Below are positions 1 to 10,887 of a DNA stretch of 64,000 bases, piece after piece. The translations under genes were made by a program, and so were the position numbers. The notes beneath the pieces were generated by a model. That model had not been told where the DNA came from and made no database searches. It saw only the letters and a list, made by a program, of their open reading frames with translations. The DNA is from Erodium maritimum (lineage: Eukaryota > Streptophyta > Magnoliopsida > Geraniales > Geraniaceae). Numbering within the stretch: position 1 is the stretch's first letter; every line of letters starts with the position of its first letter. The stretch spans positions 37,194,557 through 37,258,556 of the forward strand of contig OY997594.1 in the NCBI GenBank assembly GCA_963921825.1. The letters run 5' to 3'.

Positions 1-911
1 GTGTTAGGCAATACTTAAGTGTCGTTAGTTGCCACTTAAATAGGATCAAGTAAAATGGGATTTTACGTTGATCTATTGACATGCATAAACCTAAGGGTCA
101 CACCGGAGGGTGAAACTCATTGACACATTTATGAATAATGGCCAAAATGGAGTTGTCTCGGCACATGACAAAAACTGGGTTTTGGGTCATGTGGTAGTAA
201 GTGAATAGGACTTTACGGATCAAGACAAGGCTTGGATTCTTGGGATTGATCGCGTCGGATAATGTTGGACATTTCTGGTATGGAAGGCTTGGAGGCGATG
301 AGCGAATCACGGGACCTCGTTGGAAATGGCCACACACCATGTTCCAAGAGGCCCATGAAAGGCTCATGCAACCAAGGCCCATGGAACTAATTAATCAAGT
401 CTTGATTAATTAGTACTAAGTAAGCATGACAAGTATTAAGGTGTTGGTGATGCACCACCTAACCCCATCTTGTCTAGTCGTACTTTGTCCTATTTACACT
501 TTACTTGTCACCATGCTTGTCTCATTTCTTTAGTTGGACAAGTATGGGGTTTGTTATGTTTTAGCCATCTTTTTTCAACATAACAAACACAAGACAAGAA
601 TAGGAAACACATTTTCTCTCCCTCTCTCCATACAATTTCGGGTTTGGCATTGTTTTTCTATCTTGTTGTGTTCTTGAGTCATCTAAAGAAGAATTACGTG
701 GCTTTGATTCCAATTGGATATGTAGGCGTCTTGGAGACTCAAGCCGATCATCGTTTTTTTGGTGTTCTCTTCCTTTTCTTGAACTAATTGGTAAGGAAAC
801 ATCCATATTGTTTATTCTCTTGTGTATCTAATATTTGGTAGTGTTCTATCGCATGGTCTCGAGTTATTTCCACTGAAAGCATGTGTGCATACCCTCCATC
901 GAGATCCAACA
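1..911 (+). repeat. Copia element 1, 5' LTR (right-hand part only)
   Basis: This aligns base for base in order with 24431-25343 of the complete LTR in element 3 and ends in CCAACA next to the primer binding site. The first ~775 bp of the LTR lie outside the window. It holds no gene; short open frames here are also seen in every other LTR copy and are not coding. Confidence 0.92.
387..413. repeat. 27-bp near-perfect palindrome within the copia LTR
   Basis: CTAATTAATCAAG, one central T, then its exact reverse complement. The same palindrome is at 10034-10060, 24817-24843 and 31591-31617, so it is conserved in the LTRs of elements 1 and 3. In the element 2 LTR (near 21990-22020) one arm is disrupted. 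It could form a hairpin in RNA or act as a protein site; its role is unknown. Confidence 0.85.
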
Positions 912-912
912 G

Positions 913-924
913 TGGTATCAGAGC
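913..924 (+). promoter_or_regulatory. Primer binding site, element 1 (tRNA-iMet)
   Basis: TGGTATCAGAGC, one base after the LTR end, is the standard complement of the plant initiator methionine tRNA 3' end used to start minus-strand cDNA. Confidence 0.95.
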
Positions 925-2446
925 CGTGCTACCTTCGGGATTCACAAGACGGTGTTGAAAGTTTCGATTTATTCATGTTGTTTTGCTAAATTGTTTGATA
1001 AGATGTTTTAAATTCTTGTTTATGGGTTTAAATCATGAAAAATGAATTTTTGAAAAGTTTATCAAATCTAGAATTTCTGAAAAAAATTTGATTTTTCGGG
1101 TCTCGAGAGCGGGACTCTCGGGGAGCCGAAACCGGGACCGAACGGGGCTCCGTTGGATAGAGCTAGGCCAAGCATGAACATTGGATGGTCAATATGTCTA
1201 GCTAAACCGTTTTTTAGTCATCACGAGTTTGGAACCGTCTTGATGAACTCAAAAATCAAATGTTCAAAAGTTTCAATTTTGAACGGTTTGGATAAACCGA
1301 GTATCAAAAAATTTCGAAACTTGGCAATTAATTAAAACCGGAAAATCACATGATGCTTGATAACATTCTTGTTTGATAAAACAATGTGTGATGTGATGTT
1401 GGCATGGTGTACACAATAACCCCGAGTTCGATTTAATTATTTATCGCTTTTCACGTCCCGCGAGCCGTTAGAGTTAGCGTGTAATTATTTTTTCGAGGTG
1501 TGGTCGTCGTACCACTTATATGTAATATTTATTAATTCCCAACCTGCGATTTGTGTATTAAATTGTAATATTTTGCTCAAGACGAAAAAAGGGCGAAAAG
1601 GTCATTTGGTGGCTTCTCGGGTATTGACATCGGCTTGGAGTCGGTGGAGCTCAAGAAGCTAGTGGGAGTTAGTTTATGGGGCTATTATGTGCACATTTAT
1701 CGCTTTATGTTTGGTTTAGTTTTGCATGATTAATTCTATATGTTTTAGAATTACATGCTTAACTTTATTTACCGAGCATATCACCTCACATGCAAAGATA
1801 AAATTGGTTTTAATCATTGTTTGTGTGCCCTTAAAATTGTCATTACATTGGATGTAGTTGACGGGTTCGAAGGAAGAATTACATTGTATGTAATTGGAGA
1901 CATAATTACATTTGGAATGTAGTTGATGTGTCCATCGCATCTAGGATGTGCCAAAAGTTTTAAACACAACCGGACAAGTAAAACCGAGTCATGTCCGATA
2001 CCTCCCAATTATCAACATCTTACTGCCTCCCCGTCCTATGGATGTCGCGCGCCTTAGCGGAGCATCCATGGGAAAGTGTGGTAGTAAGTTTGGACGACAT
2101 ATGTGGGTGTCGTGCGCCTTAGCGAAGCACCTACATAGTGTCTGGTCATAGTTGAAAATTGGTGGACCCGACTACGATTCTCAACTAGGGTTGAGCTAGG
2201 GTATAAGATAGGGTAAGCCGTGTACATGAGTACATACCCTAGCCAAGAGTCACATTGGATGTGATTGGACGGGGTCGTACCTACATAGCTCGATTAAGTG
2301 GTGAGCCTTCGTTCAGCTTGATCAAGTAAATCAAGGATCTTGGTTTTAGATTCTAAAGGTTTAGAATCTATTGGTTGGTGTTTAAACTTGATCTTCATAA
2401 AATTTATTCAGTTTACTGATTGAATTTTGTTTGTCGTGTAGATCAA
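925..2446 (+). other. Untranslated leader of copia element 1
   Basis: About 1.5 kb between the PBS and gag, without a credible ORF. It is conserved in elements 2 and 3. It holds short repeats of a TTACATTGGATGTAATTG-like motif around 1842-1926. Such a long leader probably carries packaging and dimerisation signals, but none can be pointed to. Confidence 0.75.
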
Positions 2447-3354
2447 ATGGCAAGTACTTCAGTGAACAATAGTAGTTTGTCACTAAAAACCATTCTTGAT
2501 AGGATCAAGCTAAGTGGGACAAACTACTTGGACTGGGACATAAACTTGAGGATAGTCCTCAAAATCGAGCGCAAAGAATATGTCCTAGACTAGGTTATCC
2601 CTGAGGAGCCAGCTAATAATGTCACTAGGGCCGTTAAGGATGCATACCAACAACACCTTAGCGATTCTATAGATGTGGCATGTATTATGCTGGGTTGCAT
2701 GGAGTCTAATCTCCAAGACCAGTTCATGGATTACTCTAATGACCCCTATACTATGATGGGGATCATAAAGGGCATGTTCAAGGAAAAGGGCACGTATCGT
2801 GAGATATAATGTCCTTAATGAACTTCTCTCTTGCAAAATGTCAGCAAGAGTCTCTATGGGTCTTCATGTCCTAAAGATGAAGGGGCATCTCGAACATCTT
2901 AACCGACTAGGTCTTAAGATAGAGAACGAGATGACAGCGGATGTGGTTCTTCGTTCCCTTCCTCGTTCATACGCTACCTTCGTCATGAACTATCAAATGC
3001 ACTATATGGACAAGACCATTTCAGAGTTGCATGGAATGTTGGTAACTGCTGAAAAGAACGTCAAGGATCAGGGATCCAAGGATGTTCTGATGGTCAGACA
3101 GGGAAACAGTTTCAAGAATAAGGGAACAGTTAGTGGTAAGGGCAAGGCCCCTATGCACTTTGGCAGGAAAGATGAGGCATCTGAAGCGTCCTTACCCTCT
3201 TAGGACCGGGGTGTCCTCAAGGAAGGGGAAGGAGGTCGAGAATGTTTGCTTCTACTGTCATCAGCCTGGTCGCTGGAAGAAAGATTGCAGGAAGTTTTTG
3301 GATGATATGAAGAAGGCGGTGGGACTGCGCCTTGATCGGGTATTTTCTTTATAG
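2447..3354 (+). pseudogene. gag: Copia element 1 gag, broken
   Basis: The ATG at 2447 starts a Gag with the motif LSGTNYLDW (N-terminal gag domain), RKEYVLD, a capsid region, and a zinc knuckle near 3241-3300. Breaks: an in-frame TAG at 2591, a one-base insertion near 2800 that shifts the frame, a stop before the knuckle (about 3202), and a stop at 3352. The knuckle reads CFYCHQPGRWKKDC, so the histidine of CX2CX4HX4C is Arg. Unlike elements 2 and 3, it keeps the ~136-codon middle section (about 2603-3011). Confidence 0.88.
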
Positions 3355-3359
3355 AGCTA

Positions 3360-4849
3360 AATCTCACTACTTCCAAAGATTCATGGGTATTTGATACCGG
3401 GGTTGAATCTCACATATGTACTAATGTGCAGTGGCTGGAAGGTAGGAGAAGCTTGAAGAAGGACGAGGTGGACCTCAGAGTGGGCAACAAGACTAGAGTT
3501 GTGGCGACTGTTGTAGGATCCATAAGTCTTCTTTTGCCAAGTGGGATAGTTTTTGTTTTGAACAATGTATATTGCGTACCTACTTTCAGTAGGAATAGTG
3601 TATCTATTTCTTTGTTGGACAAGGAAGGATACAAATTTGATGTTGGAAATGGGATTTTCAAATTTTATGCTAGCGCCAAAATGGTTGGAGGATTGTACAT
3701 ATTAGATATGGATAAAAATGCCTCAAGCTCTATATATAATGTAAATACCAAGAGGTCTAAGTCCGACGATTTAGACCAAACTCTGTTATGGCACTGTCGT
3801 TTAGGCCACATAAACGACAAACGCATATCAATACTTCACAAGTGCGGGCTTCTTAGTCCATTCGAATTTCATTCGATTGATAGATGTGAATCTTGTTTGA
3901 TGGGGAAAATGACTAAAGTTCCCTTCATCGGTCGCGGTGAGAGGGCGGGTGACTTATTGGGGCTAATACACTCGGATGTGTGTGGACCAATAAGTACACT
4001 TGTCAGGAGGGGTTTTAGCTACTTTATCACATTTACTGACGACTTTAGTAGATATGGTTATGTTTATTTGATGAGACATAAGTATGAAGCTTTTGATAAA
4101 TTCATAGAGTTTAAGACTGAAGTAGAGAACCAGCTCTGGAAAAGTATTAAAGCACTTCGATCGTATCGAGGTGGAGAATACTTGACCATAGAGTTTTTAG
4201 ATCATCAAGTAGAGATCGGGATCCTTTCGGAATGGACTCCTCCTGGAACACCACAATTGAATGGTGTGTCCGAACGGAGAAATCAGACTCTATTGGATAT
4301 GGTCATGTCCATGATCAGAGGGAATGATCGTCCAATCTCTTTCTAGGGTCATGCCCTAGAGATGGCCGCATTCATAGTGAACCGGGCTCCGACGAAGGCT
4401 GTAGAAAGGACACCATTTGAGAATAGCACGTGAAGAAGCCCATTTTGACCTTCCTAAAGATTTGGGGTTGCGAGGCTTATGTGAAGTGTTTAGTTCCGAC
4501 TAAGCTCGAACCAAGATCTTATAAATGCACCTTCGTTGGGTATCCCAAAGAAACAAGGGGATACTACTTCTACAAACCTAGCGAGAACACGGTGTTCGTC
4601 GCTCGAAATGAGGTCTTTTTGGAAAGTGAGTTTATTTCCAAAGACGTCAGTGGGAGGATTGTACATCTAGAAGAAATTCAGGGTGGTACAGATCCAACTG
4701 ATCCACTGGACAACCCTGTAGAAGAGCCTGAGATGGTTGTAGAGCAAGGACTAGTTCCTGCAACGATTCCAGAAAGTCCAAGGCGATCTGAAAGGGTTAG
4801 TCGTCCACCTCCGAGATATGGTTACTTTGTGTCTGGATGTGACGGTTAG
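3360..4849 (+). pseudogene. pol: Copia element 1 protease and integrase, broken
   Basis: In order: an aspartic protease with an intact DTG site (about 3393-3401), the GAG-pre-integrase zinc region (LLWHCRLGHI ... CESCLMGK, about 3780-3910), and the integrase core. The first catalytic Asp is present (IHSDVCGP). The second is Tyr in LRSYRGGEYL, where the family has Asp. The Glu in NGVSERRN is present. The frame is lost at the TAG after RPISF (about 4344) and resumes as the integrase C-terminal segment at 4430-4849, ending in a Pro/Glu-rich linker and RRSERVSRPP. Confidence 0.88.
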
Positions 4850-6358
4850 ATTGTGGTGGATCACGATGATCCAGCTACATTTCAGGAAGCCGTGGACGGA
4901 CCCGACTCCAAGTTATGGCTGGGAGCCATGAGGGAGGAATGCAATCCATGTCGGACAACCAAGTCTGGGAACTAGTTGATCCCATCGGTGGTGTAAGAAC
5001 CATCATATGCAAATGGAAGGCAACCCTCAGACCTACAAAGCCCGACTGGTGGCAAAAGGTTATAGGCAGATCCAAGGGATTGACTATGAGGAAACCTTCT
5101 CCCCAGTGGCTATGGTCAAATCTATCCGAATTCTTCTTGCCATTGTTGTGTATCACGATTACAAGATATGGAAAATGGATGTCAAAACCGCTTTCCTAAA
5201 TGGAAAATTTTCGGAGGACGTTCATATGTCTTAACCCGAAGGTTTTGTCGATCCGAAGAATAAGGGAAAGATTTGTAAGTTGTTGAAATCCATTTGTGGA
5301 TTGAAACCAACTTCTCGGAGTTGAAACCTTCGTTTTGATGAAGCTGTAATTGGATTTGGCTTTATCAAGAACGAGGATGAACCTTGCGTTTACAAGAAGG
5401 AAAACAAGAGTAAGATTACCTTTCTGGTGTTGTATGTCGATGACATACTACTCATTGGAAATGACATCCCAACCTTGCACGAGACTAAAGCTTGGTTAGG
5501 GAAGTGTTTCTCAATGAAGGACTTAGGCGATGCTGCTTATATCTTAGGGATTAAGATATATAGAGATCGCACCAAGAGGGTCTTGGTTTTGAGTCAAAGC
5601 ACCTATGTGAACAGGGTGTTGAGTAGGATCTCAATGCTTGATTCCAAGAAAGGACTCTTACCCGCACGTCATGGCATACATCTCAGCAAGACTCAGTGTC
5701 CTACGACACCTAATGAACTGAAAATGATGATGCGAATCCCATACGCTTCGGCGGTATGATTGATCATGTATGACATGATATGCACGAGACCGAATGTCTC
5801 ATATGCCTTGAGCTGTACCAGCAGACATCTGTCTAACCCTGGTGAGGAACACTGGATATCGGTCAAGGCGATTCTCAAATATTTGAGAAAAATAAAGGAC
5901 GCGTTTCTTGTGTACGGGGGAAAAGATGATTCCGAACTAGTCGTTAATGGATATGTAGACTCTAGTTTCCAGACAGATCCAGATGACTTTAGAAGTCAAT
6001 CAGGAAATGTGTTTATGCTGAATGGCGGAGCTTTCAGTTGGAAGAGCGTGAAGCAAGACACCGTCGCTGACTCCATGATAGAGGCCGAGTACATAGCAGC
6101 TGTAGAGGCAGCCAAGGAGGTTGTATGGATCAGGAAGTTCACGGCAGGTTGGGTGTAATTAAAAACCCATCCAGCCCGGTGAACCTATTTTGCAACAACA
6201 CAAGGGCCATTGCGCAAGCTAAAGAGCCCAGATCGCATAACAGATCCAAACATGTACTGCGACGTTACCACCTCATCAGAGAAATACTGAACCGAGGGGA
6301 TGTGAAGATCACATACACTGCAACTGATGATAACATAGCCGACCTAGACTAAGGCACT
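4850..6358 (+). pseudogene. pol: Copia element 1 reverse transcriptase and RNase H, broken
   Basis: RT fragments in three frames: the early fingers near 4915-5130, VKTAFLNG at about 5180, and the intact catalytic YVDDILL at about 5430-5450, followed by LHETKAWLGKCFSMKDLG. Copia RNase H follows at 5760-6352, with the RPNVSYALSCTSRHLSNPG region, SWKSVKQDTVADS and EAEYIAA, then KHVLRRYHLIRE and DNIADL. Stops occur at about 5232, 5324, 5757 and 6156, with at least two frameshifts near 5000. It cannot make an active enzyme, though the polymerase active site itself survives, unlike in element 3. Confidence 0.9.
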
Positions 6359-6422
6359 GTCGTTGCCAAAACATGAGAGGCATGTAAGGTCAATGGGAAT
6401 ATATTGGAGTTTGGATTGGAAC

Positions 6423-6438
6423 TAGGGAAGTGGGAGAC
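6423..6438 (+). promoter_or_regulatory. Polypurine tract, element 1
   Basis: A purine-rich TAGGGAAGTGGGAGAC directly before the TG of the 3' LTR. It would be the plus-strand primer site. Element 3 has a matching tract at 30414-30429. Confidence 0.8.
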
Positions 6439-9400
6439 TGTTAGTCTTAGTGCCCGTAGTTCAGTCATAAAATTAAAGCGGCTTTATATTACTTATGTGT
6501 TGGAGTAATATATCGATGTGTGTTCTGATCTATGCCCATGATGAGTAGGGATGACTATGCGTCAAAACCCGCTTTTAACGTGCATCAGGACACGGTCATC
6601 AAGCAATATAGAGGCGGTTAAGTACTGGTCGATCCCAGAGGGAGTAGAGGTATCACTATTATTTTTCTAAAACCAAGGGACGTGGGCTGTCACTTTCACA
6701 TCCCCGAAAGGGAAAATAAAGACAGAAATGTAAATATTGTTGTTTAAGTTTAGAAAACAGTAAAACTAAAGTCTATCTACATGTTACCACCTAAGACACA
6801 TAGTTTTTGATTCACACAAGGAGTCGGTCACGGGTATAAGTAAATATGATTTCCTATCAACGCATGGTTTGGTTAACGATGTGTATAAACAAATAATGCT
6901 TTCCTTATGGTGTTTGAACACTTAAGTTCATATGTATGTGGTATCATGAAATCGACCACATACTAGTCACGGGGAGAGGGCACAAGACCATTGCCCGGAC
7001 CGATATGCGAACCACCAATCATCGGAAAGCAATAATAGGGTGTAGTTCTATGATCTTGAGCGAAGCTCGATCAATCATCGAACAAGAGATAGCGACAACG
7101 GATGCATGCCACTCCTGCTACCAACTACCACAAGTAGAGATAGCTACACCATTCGGCGAATCGACTCAACTACTCCTAGTTCACTTCCTAATTCCCAAAT
7201 ACCATCAATAGCGATGAACACCGGAAATCGGGTAGAACTAAATAGAGTATCAAATCGCGATACTCTGGTACTAAACAAGCATGAGAGGACTCTAAACAAA
7301 TGTCGAATCTACTCAGCTACGCCTAGTTCAATCAACCTGACGACCGAATAAATCGATCCTTAAGGAGAACTAAATAGAGCAACGAATCACGAATATCTAG
7401 TGTCCTCTCAACGAATCTACCTAGTTACGCCTAGTTCACTTCTCGAATATCAAACATTACCGGTCAAGATGAGTTTGCTAATCGAGTTGAACTAAATAGA
7501 ACCTCGTTCTAGTAATACGCAAGCGTAAGTAAATTCTATAAACGTGAAATCTCGTCTCACACTAGATCGAATCATGGATCGCTCCAAACATCGATCTACG
7601 TAGCACACACAACAATCATGGGAAAATCCCCAAATCATTCGGTCGTCTTGAGACACACAAGAGAATCGAGAAAACACATCCTAGCATATTTCTATCTCGT
7701 CAATAGGAAATCAAGACATAAGAATATCGGAAATCCTAAATAAGTTCACTAAATGGCCAAAGCTTGCATTTTTACGAACTCTAACCTAGAACTTGATATA
7801 CACCCGAGAGATGAAATAGCTAGCACATGAAATCGGGTTTTAAAATCATGAAATTATCAAACACAGTAGGAAAATCATGCATGAACATCGATTAGCTAAA
7901 ATATCGGTAAAACCCATACAAGCAAGTGGATGCTAATTAAACTCAAAAACCTCAAATCATGCCAAAAACACCACCAAACTCAAATTAACCATACAACCAT
8001 GCATCAATTTAAAGGAAATCATCATCTACACAACACCCAAGACTAAGGATTGGAATCCAAGGTCATGGAATCAAATTCCTACTCAAGCATACCAAAAATA
8101 ACCAATTTAAATAACAAAATAGAGAAGAGTTGGAGATTAGAACCGGGATTGGGTTGAAAAACCCAATCAAAACTCCTCTAGTTTGCGAACCCACAATCTC
8201 CAACTCTCCAAAGCTTCAACAAATGAAGATGAAGAAGTTAGAGATAGTGGGAAGCTCATGATTGCTTGAGAACTCCATGGATCCTCATGGCTATGACCTT
8301 AGATGGTAGAAAATACTCTTTAGACGAAGAACACTAAGAAGAAAAGAGAAAAAAGAAAAGAAAAAGTGTTTCCACGCCTACATGAATATATAGGCTGAAA
8401 AAAATACTAAAACTAATATATAAAACAATGAAAATGATAATTGTTGCATCGGTTTCACGCGGACGCAACTGGGAGGAGCACCTGCTTACGGACGTAATCT
8501 GGTTCGGGCGGGAGTCTGGAGCAGGCGCTGCACCAGGGTCTGAGAAGCGTCGGATCAAGTCAAACATACAGGTCAGCAATCCCACTGCTAAGATGACTCG
8601 CAAAATGGACGGGTGATATTTAGTCAACACATCCCACGGCTGACGTGTGTGCCTCAGCTGATCCGAGGGCTACGGACGCACGGATCATGGTAGCACAGTG
8701 CGCCGCGTCACACGGGAACATGGCAGTGGGCTGAGCATTTACAACTTTTAGCTTTAAACTTCCGGCGGCCGTATCCGCTCCATTTGACCTCCGATTAGGC
8801 TCGTTCTTGTGTCAATAATTTTCTTTTTTCGCGGCCTACAAAACATGACCAATCATGAATATATTTTGAATACTTGAAAAATATCGACTAAGAACAAGGT
8901 TTTACGCAATTATTTAAAAACACCAAAAAGATAAAAGCAAAGCACAAAACAAGATAAAAATATAGAGAAAACTAGCCAAATTAGATAGGACAAATTTACG
9001 CTTATCAGCCCACAATGCGAATAGAACCATAGATCGAGATAGATCACACTCGATGGGTCCCTAGTCAATAAAGTTTCACTAGAAGCGACTAGTATGAAAG
9101 ATGGCTCTTCATGGCTTACGTTTTGTTAGTCATTGGAATTACATTCCGGTGTCTGATCATAGATATCATGTGGGACATGATATTGGACGACCCGACATGA
9201 ATATGTGCCATAGATCAAGTCATGAACATATTCATTGTCGTAGCTAGTCATGTATCCTTAGACCAATGAGTCTTTGTGATTACTATGCAGTAAACAATTG
9301 AGTTTGACCTGAGCCCAACGTTGCCTGTGACAGGGCTTCCATAACGGCTAGGATTGGCTTGGGGACGGACTACATGAGTGACACGAAAGACAGCTAAGGG

Positions 9401-10558
9401 ATTTATCCCTCATACTACGGTATGACAAAGATATTGGTTCTCGGCCGCTTGATCGAGAGTGACTGAAAGAATAGCATAGTCATGCACATGATACTAGATA
9501 TCATATATTCAGTCATCTCACATATCAAGGAACAGTGATTGAGAATAATAAGGATGACGGCTCTATGCCTTATCTCAATCAGGATATCAGAGATAAAAGG
9601 ATAATGACAGGGACGACGGAAAGGTTAGAATCGACAAGGTCGATTCGTTATGTAGTGTCAGGCAATACTAAAGTCTCATTAGTTGCCACTTAAATAGGAT
9701 CAAGTAAAATGGGATTTTACGTTGATCTATTGACATGCATAAACCTAAGGGTGAGGGTGAAACTCATTAACACATTTATGGAGAATGGCTAAAAGGGAGT
9801 TGTCTCGGGACATGACAAAAACTAGGCTTTGGGTCATGTGCCCGTAAGTGAATAGGACTTTACGGATCGAGAAAAGGCTTGGAGTCTTGGGATTGATCGC
9901 ATCAGATGATGTTTGACATTTCCGATATGGAAGGCTTGGAGGCGATGAGCGAATCACGGGACCTCGTTGGAAATGGCCACACACCATGTTCCAAGAGGCC
10001 CATGAAAGGCTCATGCAACCAAGGCCCATGGAACTAATTAATCAAGTCTTGATTAATTAGTACTAAGTAAGCATGACAATTATTAAGGTGTTGGTGATGC
10101 ACCACCTAACCCCATCTTGTCTAGCCGTACTTTGTCCTATTTACACCTTACTTGTCACCATGCTTGTCTCATGTCTTTAGTTGGACAAGTATGAGGTCTG
10201 TTATGTTTAAGTCATCTTTTTTCAACATAACAAACAAAATACAAGAATAGAAAACACATTTTCTCTCCCTCTCTCCCTACAATTTCGGGTTTGGCATTGT
10301 TTTTCCATCTTGTTGTGTTCTTGAGTCATCCACAGAAGAACTACGTGACTTTGATTTCAATTGGATACGTAGGCATCTTGGAGACTCAAGCCGATCATCG
10401 TTTCTTTGGTGTTCTCTTCCTTTTCTTGAACAAATTGGTAAGGAAACATCCATATTGTTTATTCTCTTGTGTATCTAATATTTGGTAGTGTTCTATTGCA
10501 TGGTCTCGAGTTATTTCTACTGCAAGTACGTGTTCATACCCTTCATCGAGACCCAACA
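6439..10558 (+). repeat. Copia element 1, 3' LTR, split by an insertion
   Basis: It starts TGTTAGTCTTAGTGCC and ends CCCAACA. Homology to the element 3 LTR runs 6439-6538, stops, and resumes at 9013, so the LTR itself is about 1.65 kb. It contains the LTR palindrome at 10034-10060. It diverges visibly from the 5' LTR of the same element. Confidence 0.9.
6539..9007 (-). mobile_element. 2469-bp TG...CA insertion with 5-bp TSD; candidate solo LTR or non-autonomous LTR element
   Basis: It interrupts the copia LTR exactly between two copies of GCCCA (6534-6538 and 9008-9012). Its ends are TGATGAG and CTTATCA, so they start TG, end CA and form a short imperfect inverted repeat. A 5-bp duplication and TG/CA ends fit an LTR-type insertion. 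It has no recognisable protein, and I see no second terminal copy inside it. A motif GAACTAAATAGA recurs near 7227, 7371 and 7489, and there is a purine-rich run at 8334-8370. Long LTRs of this size occur in Tat/Ogre or Athila-type gypsy elements, but I cannot assign it. The strand is a guess. Confidence 0.7.
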
Positions 10559-10887
10559 GTTGGCAGTAGAAGCAGACATTCTAAGGTGTCTCATCTTTCC
10601 CGCCAAGTGTGCATGGGCCCCACCCTTGCCATTTCCAATTCCCTTGTTGACCATCAAAATATCCTTGGATCCCAGATCCCTGATATATTCTTCTCAGCAG
10701 TTAATGACACTTCATGTAACTCTGATATGGTCTTAGAGACAGCCTTGTCAAGGACATATTCTTTGCGTTCAGACTTGAGGATTATCCTCAAAATTATGTA
10801 CCAGTCCAAATAGTTTGTCCCATTTAGCTTTACCTTGTCAAGAATGTTTTTTAATGACAAACTATTAATGTTCACTGAATTTTCCAT
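10559..10887 (-). pseudogene. gag: Copia element 2 gag, 5' part, with internal deletion
   Basis: The ATG is at 10887 on the minus strand. The product has LNGTNYLDW and KEYVLDKAVS joined directly to KTISELHEVS, so it lacks the ~136 codons that element 1 has at about 2603-3011. Element 3 has the same join, so the deletion is shared. The frame stops at 10654 after a few more residues. The match continues to the CFYC part of the knuckle near 10560 in another frame, where the element 1 LTR begins. Confidence 0.85.

Larger units (their letters stand above)
1..10558 (+). mobile_element. Ty1/copia LTR retrotransposon, element 1 (5' LTR cut by window edge)
   Basis: A degenerate copia element in the order LTR, PBS, leader, gag, PR, INT, RT, RNase H, PPT, LTR. 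INT lies before RT, which defines Ty1/copia. The 5' LTR enters from outside the window and the 3' LTR ends in CA at 10558. All coding parts carry stops or frameshifts. The two LTRs differ at many sites (for example within their first shared 50 bases), so the insertion is not recent. The base after the 3' LTR continues as inverted gag of element 2, so element 1 most likely landed inside that gag. The lineage within copia is not assigned; the protein is closest in feel to Tork-like elements, but this is a recollection of the family, not a search result. Confidence 0.93.

Noticed and set aside
98-413. Overlapping small open frames on both strands, repeated at 9745-10029, 24528-24843 and 31302-31617
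   Set aside because: They lie within LTR copies, have no family match, and are repeated only because the LTR is repeated.
10469-10813. Possible inverted-repeat hairpin element at the LTR/gag junction (CCAACAGTTGG)
   Set aside because: The small palindrome arises by chance where the copia LTR end meets inverted gag; nested insertion explains it.
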